25,904 nt of DNA from Peptoniphilus sp. (lineage in GTDB: Bacteria > Bacillota > Clostridia > Tissierellales > Peptoniphilaceae). Under the pieces are notes generated by a model. That model did no database searches. It had not been told where the DNA came from and saw only the letters and a program-made list of their open reading frames with translations. The stretch lies in assembly GCA_029983555.1 (NCBI GenBank), contig JASBZH010000012.1, forward strand, positions 1-25,904, read 5' to 3'. Shown here piece after piece: positions 8,112 through 14,576 of this stretch (position 1 is the stretch's first letter; each line of letters starts with the position of its first letter). Position numbers and translations under genes: made by a program.

Positions 8112-8291
8112 ATGGCTGTACCTAAAGGTAAAACTTCAAAACAAAGAAAAAATAAGAGAAGAGCATCTTCTTATAGATTAAATAAAGCAACTGTTGTAGA
8201 ATGTCCAAATTGCCACGAAATGAAATTACCTCATAGAGTGTGCCCAGAATGCGGATATTACGATGGTAAACAAGTGATTGAAGTAGAATAA
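8112..8291 (+). CDS. rpmF: 50S ribosomal protein L32 (59 aa)
   Basis: The translation starts MAVPKGKTSKQRKNKRRA, the textbook N-terminus of bL32, and contains two CxxC pairs (CPNC at 31-34 and CPEC at 44-47) that form the zinc ribbon of the zinc-binding form. Length (59 aa) is standard. GGAGG at 8100-8104, within the end of ylbN, is 7 nt from the ATG. The cotranscribed ylbN-rpmF pair is widely conserved. In many bacteria plsX and fab genes follow, but here two terminators follow instead. Confidence 0.97.
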   Translation: MAVPKGKTSKQRKNKRRASSYRLNKATVVECPNCHEMKLPHRVCPECGYYDGKQVIEVE

Positions 8292-8295
8292 TAAA

Positions 8296-8325
8296 TTAGT
8301 GAGACTTAGGTCTCACTTTTTTAAT
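8296..8325 (+). terminator. Strong terminator after rpmF
   Basis: An 8-bp perfect stem (8298-8305 with 8310-8317) with a 4-nt loop is followed by six T residues, 6 nt after the rpmF stop codon. Confidence 0.88.
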
Positions 8326-8333
8326 TTAACTAG

Positions 8334-8364
8334 CGCGCTTATTTTTTTAGCGCGTTATTTTTAT
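8334..8364 (+). terminator. Possible second, tandem terminator
   Basis: CGCGCT (8334-8339) pairs with AGCGCG (8349-8354) around a T-rich 9-nt loop and is followed by TTATTTTTATT. The stem is short but unusually GC-rich for this region. It may back up the preceding terminator. Confidence 0.5.
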
Positions 8365-8519
8365 TCCTCAAATATTAGTTAATTTATAAACTCAAAAAAC
8401 AGAAAAAATCGCATAGATTACAATTAAAAAAAACTGGGTAGTTAATAATCGGCGTTTAATAGATTTAAAAATTTAAAATAATTAAATTGTTTAATTTTAT
8501 ATCAATAAGGGAGGCAAAT

Positions 8520-9812
8520 ATGCAAGTAAAAGATTACATCGAACTTAAAGATGCATTAGAAAGTGGAGAAAAGGATATTGAAATTGTAAATTCTATTGGA
8601 GTTCCAAAGGGAATTAAATTAGAGAAAGGTCAAAATATTAAAGGCTCAGATGAAAATATTTTGCTAAGCTTTATAAGTGGCGATGGAATTGCCCTTAGTG
8701 GTGATAATGAAGTTACTAATCTTTCAATCCAAACTTCACCATCAAATAGGGGAATTTACTTAGATTCTACAGAAGAAGATTTGGGAACTATTAAACTTAC
8801 TGACCTTACAGTTACTGGAATGGTTCAAATCTTAACTCGTGGAAACAATAAAAAATTAAATTTAGAAGTGGATACTTTGGATATACCTTTTGCAGATGCA
8901 AGAAATTATCCAGAAAGACCAATGAAATATGGAGTTAATGTATATCAAGGTGCATTTACTGTTTATAATTTTAATCCAATGGAAGACAGCAAGATTAACT
9001 TTAAGGGAACTGGAATTAAAATTGGTAGAGAAAAATCTCCAGTTCTTGGCAGTGGACTTTTTGTTTCAGGATTTAATGATGAAAGTGGCCCAGTAGAAAT
9101 TGAATATTTAGAAACATCAGATATCTATTCAAATGGCATGATTCCAAAAGGTCAACCAAATCTAATAACAGGTTCAATATTTATTGTATATGGCGCTCAT
9201 GCTAAGAAAATTGTTTCAAAGGGAAAAGTTAAGACATATGGAAACAACGACATGGTGCTAGATGTTTGGGGAGTTGTCGATGACTGGGTTGTAGAAGATG
9301 AAGTTACAAGTTATGGTTCAAGTGGAATTGGATTTGTAAACTTTGGAACAGTTAAAAAATTTAAAGCAGAAGATAAAATCACAACTTATGGACTTGGTGC
9401 TAGAGGATTTAACCAATATGACGGAACAATAGGCGATGCTTATTTTGAAAGCATAAAAACTGTTGGAGACGGATCAATTGGAATGCAATTTAGTAAACCA
9501 GTTGGCAAAATTGTAGTCGGAGATGTCTTAACAACTGGTTCAACAGGTGAAACTTTAGTAAAAGGGGTAATAATGACACTTGCTGCCGATGGAGTATCTG
9601 TACTTGAAGGCGGAGAGATTGAAAGTCTTGAGATATTAAGAGATATTGAGACTAAAGGAGATGGCGTATCTGCATACCATGTAAATGGTGGAGAAGTAAA
9701 AGAATTTAAACTCGGTGGAAAGCTAATTAAAGAAGGAGAGGATTCAACAGAAATTAAAATTGAAAATGATGGAAAATCTGATCTTTCTGATGTAGAAGAA
9801 TATTTAAATTAA
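8520..9812 (+). CDS. Putative cytosolic parallel beta-helix protein of unknown function (430 aa)
   Basis: I cannot name the family. The sequence has the look of a right-handed parallel beta-helix: short beta strands alternating with Gly/Asn turns across most of its length. From residue 237 to 336 there are four units of exactly 25 residues, beginning VKTYG, VTSYG, ITTYG and IKTVG. A looser repeat follows at 337 and another at 376 (IETKG). Pectate-lyase-like helices have rungs of this size. There is no signal peptide, membrane helix or anchor, so it should be cytosolic, which is unusual for this fold. The start at 8520 has GGGAGG (8509-8514) at good spacing; the 11-residue upstream extension lacks a site. 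It is followed by a GST-like gene and a GNAT gene on the same strand. A small inverted repeat (8480-8486 with 8490-8496) lies just before the ribosome binding site. Confidence 0.75.
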   Translation: MQVKDYIELKDALESGEKDIEIVNSIGVPKGIKLEKGQNIKGSDENILLSFISGDGIALSGDNEVTNLSIQTSPSNRGIYLDSTEEDLGTIKLTDLTVTGMVQILTRGNNKKLNLEVDTLDIPFADARNYPERPMKYGVNVYQGAFTVYNFNPMEDSKINFKGTGIKIGREKSPVLGSGLFVSGFNDESGPVEIEYLETSDIYSNGMIPKGQPNLITGSIFIVYGAHAKKIVSKGKVKTYGNNDMVLDVWGVVDDWVVEDEVTSYGSSGIGFVNFGTVKKFKAEDKITTYGLGARGFNQYDGTIGDAYFESIKTVGDGSIGMQFSKPVGKIVVGDVLTTGSTGETLVKGVIMTLAADGVSVLEGGEIESLEILRDIETKGDGVSAYHVNGGEVKEFKLGGKLIKEGEDSTEIKIENDGKSDLSDVEEYLN

Positions 9813-9934
9813 TATTTAATTAAACTTAGAAAACTTAAATTGATTAAAACTTATTGCTAATGGGTATTATTTTTGTGTAAGCATTAAAGATGCTTTAAAG
9901 CTTTTATATTGATTATTATGAAAGCATGAACGTG

Positions 9935-9962
9935 AATCATAAAATAAATTTATTTTATGATT
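9935..9962. repeat. 28-bp perfect palindrome upstream of the GST gene
   Basis: Two 14-bp arms beginning AATCATAAAATAAA meet without a spacer and match perfectly. It lies 28 nt upstream of the GST start, in the 175-bp gap after the beta-helix gene. It could be an operator for a dimeric repressor, or an AT-only hairpin (TTTTATT follows). The symmetry without a loop favours a protein-binding site, but this is inference. Confidence 0.65.
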
Positions 9963-9990
9963 TTATTAAAAAATAGAGAGGAGTTTTATG

Positions 9991-10602
9991 ATGAAATTAT
10001 ATTACGCACCGGGAACATGTGCAGTAGCAGTGTGGATAGCCTTGGATTGGGCTGGAGCAGATTTTGAGGTCGAAAGAGTGGTACTTGGTTCTGATGAATA
10101 CAAGAAAATAAATCCGCTTGGTGCTGTTCCTGCACTTGATACAGGAGATGGAAAAATCAAAACTCAAGCTGGGGCAATATTATCATATGTTGCAGATAAA
10201 TATCCTGAAGCTGATCTTGGAGCTTATGATAATATTGAAGATGAATTCTTATTTAATGAAATAACTGCATTTATCTCTGGAGACTATCATCCAGCATTTT
10301 GGCCAATGTTTGGACCACAAAAATACACAACAAGCACAGATGAAAAAGATTTAGAAAAAGTTAAAGAAGCATCTTTTAAATCTATAGATAAAGTTGCATC
10401 AAGATTAGATCAGATGCTAGACGGAAGAGAACACGTTTATAAAAATAAGAGAACTGTTCTAGACGCTTATGCATATATATTGAGTCGTTGGTTAAAAAAT
10501 ACTCCAAAATCTTGGAAAGAATATCCAAACTTAAATAAATTTATGCAAACTCTAGAAAATGATGAAAATGTACAAAATATCATTAAAAAATCTGTAGAAT
10601 AA
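9991..10602 (+). CDS. Glutathione S-transferase family protein, beta-class-like (203 aa)
   Basis: The N-terminal thioredoxin-like domain (about 1-78) begins MKLYYAPGTC, the beta-class GST signature, with Cys10 at the position that forms the catalytic or mixed-disulfide cysteine in that class. The cis-proline motif is present in GAVPALD. The glutathione gamma-glutamyl site, normally E-S or E-G before AI..YL, reads TQAGAILSYV, so the acidic residue is replaced by Gln. An all-helical C-terminal domain follows (about 85-203). The start at 9991 gives AGGAG a 7-nt spacing; the ATG 3 nt earlier is possible. GSTs are mainly proteobacterial and eukaryotic, and related Gram-positive anaerobes are not known for glutathione synthesis, so the physiological thiol is unclear and an acquired origin is plausible. 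It is probably cotranscribed with the GNAT gene 30 nt downstream. Confidence 0.88.
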   Translation: MKLYYAPGTCAVAVWIALDWAGADFEVERVVLGSDEYKKINPLGAVPALDTGDGKIKTQAGAILSYVADKYPEADLGAYDNIEDEFLFNEITAFISGDYHPAFWPMFGPQKYTTSTDEKDLEKVKEASFKSIDKVASRLDQMLDGREHVYKNKRTVLDAYAYILSRWLKNTPKSWKEYPNLNKFMQTLENDENVQNIIKKSVE

Positions 10603-10632
10603 AATTTTAATTGAATTAGTTTAGGTGATAGT

Positions 10633-10908
10633 ATGGAAATAAAATTTGAAGAAAATAAAAATAGATCAGCAGCTTATGTTGATGGTAAAGAGATTGGAGA
10701 ATCTACTTTCTCTGTATCAGATAGCTTTTGGATAATCGATCACACTGAAGTGGACACAGAATACGAAAAACAGGGTATTGGTAGAAAATTAGTCGATAAA
10801 ATAGTTGAAGAAGCCAGAAAGAAAGATATAAAATTGATGGCAACTTGTCCATTTGCATTAAAATTATTTAATACAGATCCTCAATATAAAGATGTATTAA
10901 ATAAATAA
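10633..10908 (+). CDS. Small GNAT-fold N-acetyltransferase (YidJ/Acetyltransf_CG type, 91 aa)
   Basis: This minimal GCN5-related acetyltransferase contains a single short domain. The acetyl-CoA pyrophosphate loop is visible as YEKQGIGRKLVDKIVEEAR (the Q/RxxGxG/A motif), preceded by the strand WIIDHTEVD. The C-terminal CPFALKLFNTDPQYKDVL matches the conserved Cys-Pro-Phe segment and closing Pro-x-Tyr of the roughly 90-residue YidJ-like family (as I recall it, PF14542). Substrates of this family are unknown. AGGTGAT precedes the ATG and the gene follows GST by 30 nt, with a terminator downstream, so GST-GNAT looks like one unit. It ends the putative three-gene cluster that starts with the beta-helix protein. 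Confidence 0.87.
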   Translation: MEIKFEENKNRSAAYVDGKEIGESTFSVSDSFWIIDHTEVDTEYEKQGIGRKLVDKIVEEARKKDIKLMATCPFALKLFNTDPQYKDVLNK

Positions 10909-10947
10909 ATCTCTTTAAATTTAAAAATTAAAAATTGAGATTAAAAA

Positions 10948-10976
10948 ATAGAGACATTAATTGTCTCTGTTTTTTT
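10948..10976 (+). terminator. Terminator after the GNAT gene
   Basis: AGAGACA (10950-10956) pairs with TGTCTCT (10962-10968) around a 5-nt loop, followed by G and seven T residues. Confidence 0.87.
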
Positions 10977-11083
10977 GCAAAAATTTAAAAAGTGACGAAA
11001 AGATATTTCTTCTGATAAATTATTTGCGATTAAACTATAGTGAATATATTTTTTTTATTTAACAAATATTGTAAATATTTAAA

Positions 11084-11112
11084 TTGACTTTTTATTAGCA
11101 AGTTAGTATAAT
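11084..11112 (+). promoter_or_regulatory. Strong sigma-A promoter of the tryptophanase gene
   Basis: TTGACT (11084-11089) and TATAAT (11107-11112) are separated by the ideal 17 bp. The predicted transcription start is near 11119, leaving a leader of about 135 nt before the tnaA ATG, much longer than most other predicted leaders in this window. Confidence 0.88.
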
Positions 11113-11118
11113 AAACAT

Positions 11119-11254
11119 GACGGAAGAAGCAAAGGATTTCCCAAGAATCTTTCGCTCTTTTAGTTAGTACTGTCCGCTAGTTGCTTGTAATAGGGAATTA
11201 TAGGTGATAACCGGGGTATCTCAAATAAAAAAGCTAAGCTTTGGAGGTAATAGT
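11119..11254 (+). promoter_or_regulatory. Transcribed, apparently structured 5' leader of tnaA
   Basis: The leader is less AT-rich than neighbouring spacers and can fold. One imperfect hairpin pairs AAGAAGC and AAGGATT (about 11123-11138) with AATCTTT and GCTCTT (about 11146-11160), ending in TTTTAG and so attenuator-like. A second weak stem pairs AGTTAG (11162-11167) with CTAGTT (11177-11182). A small AAAGC/GCTTT hairpin ends just before TTGGAGG (11241-11247). I could not match it to any riboswitch class I know. There is no TnaC-like leader peptide: no TGG codon appears in any short frame with a start, and the 16-codon frame at 11117 begins at the transcription start. It may be an uncharacterised regulatory RNA. 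Confidence 0.45.
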
Positions 11255-12895
11255 ATGACTAAAAAATATTCTTTGAACGTTCCCACACCAACTCATTTTT
11301 CTTACGCTGTTCGCGATTTGCCAAACGTTACAGTTGAACAACGTGAAAGAGCTTTAGAGGCAACTCACTACAATGAATTTGCCTTCCCATCAGGATTATT
11401 AACTGTTGATATGCTTTCAGATTCAGGCACAACAGCAATGACAAATACACAATGGGCATCTCTATTTTATGGTGATGAAGCTTATGGCAGAAATACTGGA
11501 TATTATGTATTGTTAGATACATTCCGTGATATTTTTGAACGTGGCGGAGAAAAGAATTGGAAAAAGGTCCTTGATCTTGTGAGAACTGATTGTAGAGACG
11601 TTGAAAAAATGATGGACGAGGTTTACTTATGTGAATACGAAGGTGGCCTATTTAATGGTGGAGCTGCTCAAATGGAACGTCCAAATTCTTTTATAATTCA
11701 ACAAGGACGTGCAGCTGAATCTGTATTAATGGAAATAGTTAAAAATATTTTACAAGAACGCCATCCTGGTAAAGTATTTACAATTCCTTCTAATGGACAC
11801 TTTGATACCACTGAAGGTAATATCAAACAAATGGGTTCAATTCCTCGTAACCTATATAATAAAGAAATCCTTTATGAAGTTCCTGAAGGTGGAAAATATG
11901 ACAAGAATCCATTTAAAGGAAATATGGACATAGAAAAATTAGAAGAACTAATTACAAAACTTGGACCTGAAAATGTTCCTCTAGTATTTACTACAATTAC
12001 AAATAATACTATCTGTGGTCAACCAGTTTCTATGGGAAATATTAAAGAAATAAATCGTGTTGCTCACAAATACGATATTCCTTTAATTTTTGACGTAGCT
12101 CGTTGGGCAGAAAATTGCTACTTCATCAAGATGAATGAAGATGGATATCAAGATAAATCAATAGCTGAAATTGCAACAGAGATGTTCTCATATTGTGACG
12201 GATTCTGTATGTCAGCTAAAAAAGATGGACACGCAAATATGGGTGGTATGCTAGCTTTCCGTGATAAAGGGTTATTCTGGAAGAAATTCTCAGACTTTAA
12301 TGAAGATGGCAGCATGAAGATGGACGTTGGAGTTAGATTAAAAGTTAAACAAATTTCTTGCTACGGCAACGATTCTTACGGTGGCATGAGTGGTAGAGAT
12401 ATCATGGCACTTGCTGTTGGTTTATATGAAAGTTGCAACTTTGACTACATGGATAGCCGTGTAGGTCAATGTGAATACTTGGCACAAGGCTTCTATAAAG
12501 CTGGTGTAAAAGGAGTTGTACTTCCAGCTGGCGGTCACGCAGTATATATTAATATGGATGAATTCTTTGATGGAAAGCGTGGACACGATACTTTCGCAGG
12601 CGAAGGATTTTCACTTGAACTTATTCGTCGCTATGGAATCCGTGTTGCAGAACTTGGAGATTATTCTATGGAATATGATCTAAAGACACCTGAGCAACAA
12701 GCTGAACTTGCCAATGTAGTTCGTTTTGCAATAGACAGAAGTAGACTTACAAAAGAACATTTGGATTATGTAATAGCTGCTGTAAAAGACCTTTATGAAG
12801 ACCGCGAAAATATTCCAAACATGAGAATAGTTTGGGGACACAACTTACCAATGCGTCACTTCCATGCATTCTTGGAGCCATATCCAAATAAATAA
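11255..12895 (+). CDS. tnaA: Tryptophanase (tryptophan indole-lyase)
   Basis: This PLP enzyme cleaves tryptophan to indole, pyruvate and ammonia. The PLP-lysine motif SAKKDG has its Schiff-base lysine at about residue 323. Upstream lie DTTEG, TITNNTICGQPVS, and DVARWAENCYFIK (E. coli TnaA: DSARFAENAYFIK). The C-terminal MRHFHA keeps the histidine equivalent to E. coli His463, which favours tryptophanase over tyrosine phenol-lyase. At 546 aa it is about 75 residues longer than E. coli TnaA, mostly from an insert at about 96-145. The start has TTGGAGG at 7-nt spacing; a GTG 51 nt upstream would add 17 residues but has a poor site. Arginine codons are unusual: 19 of 28 are CGT/CGC, against near-exclusive AGA in ackA. 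It is followed by a likely tryptophan transporter. A related beta-lyase specificity cannot be excluded. Confidence 0.93.
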   Translation: MTKKYSLNVPTPTHFSYAVRDLPNVTVEQRERALEATHYNEFAFPSGLLTVDMLSDSGTTAMTNTQWASLFYGDEAYGRNTGYYVLLDTFRDIFERGGEKNWKKVLDLVRTDCRDVEKMMDEVYLCEYEGGLFNGGAAQMERPNSFIIQQGRAAESVLMEIVKNILQERHPGKVFTIPSNGHFDTTEGNIKQMGSIPRNLYNKEILYEVPEGGKYDKNPFKGNMDIEKLEELITKLGPENVPLVFTTITNNTICGQPVSMGNIKEINRVAHKYDIPLIFDVARWAENCYFIKMNEDGYQDKSIAEIATEMFSYCDGFCMSAKKDGHANMGGMLAFRDKGLFWKKFSDFNEDGSMKMDVGVRLKVKQISCYGNDSYGGMSGRDIMALAVGLYESCNFDYMDSRVGQCEYLAQGFYKAGVKGVVLPAGGHAVYINMDEFFDGKRGHDTFAGEGFSLELIRRYGIRVAELGDYSMEYDLKTPEQQAELANVVRFAIDRSRLTKEHLDYVIAAVKDLYEDRENIPNMRIVWGHNLPMRHFHAFLEPYPNK

Positions 12896-12920
12896 GAAAT
12901 AGACATTTGACACATATAAG

Positions 12921-12958
12921 TAAGGACAATTCGAGATGAAAGAATTGTCCTTATATTT
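12921..12958 (+). terminator. Hairpin terminator or attenuator between tnaA and the transporter
   Basis: A perfect 12-bp stem (12921-12932 with 12942-12953, 9-nt loop) is followed by TATTTT. Because no separate promoter for the transporter gene is obvious in the 94-bp gap, this may be a partial terminator that lowers transporter expression relative to tnaA, or a full one with an unrecognised promoter. Confidence 0.75.
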
Positions 12959-12989
12959 TAAATATCTAAAATTAAATCGGAGGTAAGCT

Positions 12990-14336
12990 ATGGAAGCTAA
13001 TAATAATTTAAAAGAACGTGATGGTTTTACAGGCAAATGGGGGTTTATACTTGCTTGTATTGGTTCTGCAGTAGGAATGGGAAATATTTGGAGATTTCCA
13101 ATCATGGTATCTCTATGGGGAGGTATGGATTTTTTAATACCTTATTTCCTTTGTGTTTTACTTATCGGTTCAACAGGAGTTATAGAGGAGTTTGCCCTTG
13201 GTAGATCTACTGGAGCAGGCCCTATAGGAGCTTTTGGAACTTGTACTGAAGTTAAAAGTGGCAAGAGAAAAACAGGTGAGATGATTGGTATTATTCCAAT
13301 CCTTGGGTCACTTTCCCTTGCTATTGGCTATACTGTAGTTATGGGATGGATATTTAAATATACGAAGATGTCTTTTAGCGGCGAACTTATCGCTATGGGA
13401 CAAGACATGGATGTAATAGGAGAAACTTTTGGAATAACAGCTACTGATAACTTTATATGGATTATAGTAGCGGTAGTTATATCGTTTGCAATTATGTCAA
13501 TGGGTGTTTCTAAAGGAATTGAAAAAGCTAATAAAATTATGATGCCGATATTATTTTTCTTATTTATAGGCCTTGCAATTTATATAGCAACTCTTCCAGG
13601 AGCAAAAGATGGATATAAATATATTTTCAGCTTAAATGCATCTAAACTCGCAGATCCAATGCTTTGGATATTTGCGTTTGGACAAGCATTCTTCTCACTA
13701 TCTGTGGCAGGCCACGGATCTGTAATTTATGGATCTTACTTGCCCAAAGATGAAGACCTACCTAAATCTGCATTTAACGTAGCATTCTTTGATACTCTTG
13801 CAGCTCTTTTAGCAGCATTTGTAATTATTCCTGCAATGGCAGTAGGAGGAGCTCCACTTGAAGAAGGTGGCCCTGGTCTTATGTTTGTTTGGTTAGTTAA
13901 TGTTTTAAACGGAATGGCAGCAGGTAGAGTACTTGGAATTATTTTCTTCGTATGCATACTATTTGCTGGAGTAAGTTCAATTATAAATCTATATGAAGCT
14001 CCAGTTGCAACACTACAAGATAATTTAGGTCTTGGACGTGTAGTTTCTACAGCTATAATTCTTGCAATCGGATGTGTAGTTGCAATACTCATTCAAGCAA
14101 TAACAGGAGAGTGGATGGACTTTGTTTCAATTTATATTTGCCCATTGGGTTCATTCTTAGCAGGAACAATGTTCTTCTGGGTAGCTGGAAAAGATTTTGT
14201 AGATGCAGCAGTTAATCAAGGAAGAAAAGGAAATAAACCTATCGGAAGTTATTTCTTCCCACTAGGAAAATATTTATACGTTCCACTTTGTATAGTAGCA
14301 CTTGTTGCAGGTGCAATACTTGGAGGAATTGGTTGA
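12990..14336 (+). CDS. Sodium-dependent transporter, NSS/SNF family; probable tryptophan importer
   Basis: This is a sodium:amino-acid symporter of the LeuT fold in the cytoplasmic membrane. The first membrane helix has the family signature GSAVGMGNIWRFP (about 26-38), which forms sodium and substrate sites in LeuT. About eleven to twelve hydrophobic segments follow over 448 residues, a normal length for prokaryotic NSS proteins. The location directly after tnaA mirrors TnaT of Symbiobacterium thermophilum, an NSS-type tryptophan transporter tied to tryptophanase, so tryptophan (possibly other aromatics) is the likely substrate. CGGAGG precedes the ATG. A 12-bp hairpin lies in the gap to tnaA and a strong terminator follows. 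Family assignment is secure; substrate is inferred from context. Confidence 0.92.
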   Translation: MEANNNLKERDGFTGKWGFILACIGSAVGMGNIWRFPIMVSLWGGMDFLIPYFLCVLLIGSTGVIEEFALGRSTGAGPIGAFGTCTEVKSGKRKTGEMIGIIPILGSLSLAIGYTVVMGWIFKYTKMSFSGELIAMGQDMDVIGETFGITATDNFIWIIVAVVISFAIMSMGVSKGIEKANKIMMPILFFLFIGLAIYIATLPGAKDGYKYIFSLNASKLADPMLWIFAFGQAFFSLSVAGHGSVIYGSYLPKDEDLPKSAFNVAFFDTLAALLAAFVIIPAMAVGGAPLEEGGPGLMFVWLVNVLNGMAAGRVLGIIFFVCILFAGVSSIINLYEAPVATLQDNLGLGRVVSTAIILAIGCVVAILIQAITGEWMDFVSIYICPLGSFLAGTMFFWVAGKDFVDAAVNQGRKGNKPIGSYFFPLGKYLYVPLCIVALVAGAILGGIG

Positions 14337-14370
14337 TTTTTTTAATTAAATAAGTATTAGGATGCTTTAA

Positions 14371-14420
14371 ATACCCTCTTTACTAAAAATTTGTAAGGAG
14401 GGTATCTTTATTTTATTTTA
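14371..14420 (+). terminator. Terminator after the NSS transporter
   Basis: A 13-bp stem with one G-U pair (14371-14383 with 14393-14405) is followed by CTTTATTTTATTTT. Confidence 0.87.
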
Positions 14421-14485
14421 AAAATATACATTTATATTTACTTAATATCCATACAAATAAACATTCAATTATCACGATAAACTAT

Positions 14486-14558
14486 TTACAAAAAGATTAC
14501 AAAGAAATTACAAAAATGAAAATTTATACAAATTCAATTTCATTTCTGTTACTATACC
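14486..14558 (+). promoter_or_regulatory. Three TTACAAA direct repeats and probable promoter of the SLH gene
   Basis: TTACAAA occurs three times at 14486-14492, 14497-14503 and 14508-14514, each exactly 11 bp apart on one helix face. About 35-40 bp downstream is a weak -10 (TACTAT at 14550 or TATACC at 14553) with no good -35, and GAGGTG with the gene start follows. The arrangement closely resembles PhoP/PhoB-type boxes (TTaACA repeats with 11-bp period) bound by OmpR-family regulators. Regulator identity is unknown. Confidence 0.6.
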
Positions 14559-14576
14559 ATAGTTGAGGTGAAAGAA

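Noticed and set aside
11117..11167. 16-codon frame as a TnaC-like leader peptide
   Set aside because: It starts at the predicted transcription start with no ribosome binding site and has no tryptophan codon, so it cannot work like TnaC.
11200..11215. Possible T-box core in AGGTGATAACCGGGG before tnaA
   Set aside because: It resembles but does not match the TGGNACCGCG core, the leader is too short for a usual T-box, and no Trp specifier hairpin was found.
11204..11254. Upstream GTG start extending tryptophanase by 17 residues
   Set aside because: The ATG at 11255 has TTGGAGG at ideal spacing, and the extension would translate that site and the leader hairpin.
12907..12935. TTGACA at 12907 as a -35 for the transporter gene
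   Set aside because: No -10-like hexamer lies 16-18 bp downstream; that region is the terminator stem.
13736..14092. 118-codon minus-strand frame inside the NSS transporter gene
   Set aside because: Shadow of the transporter coding frame; low-complexity composition and no start signal.
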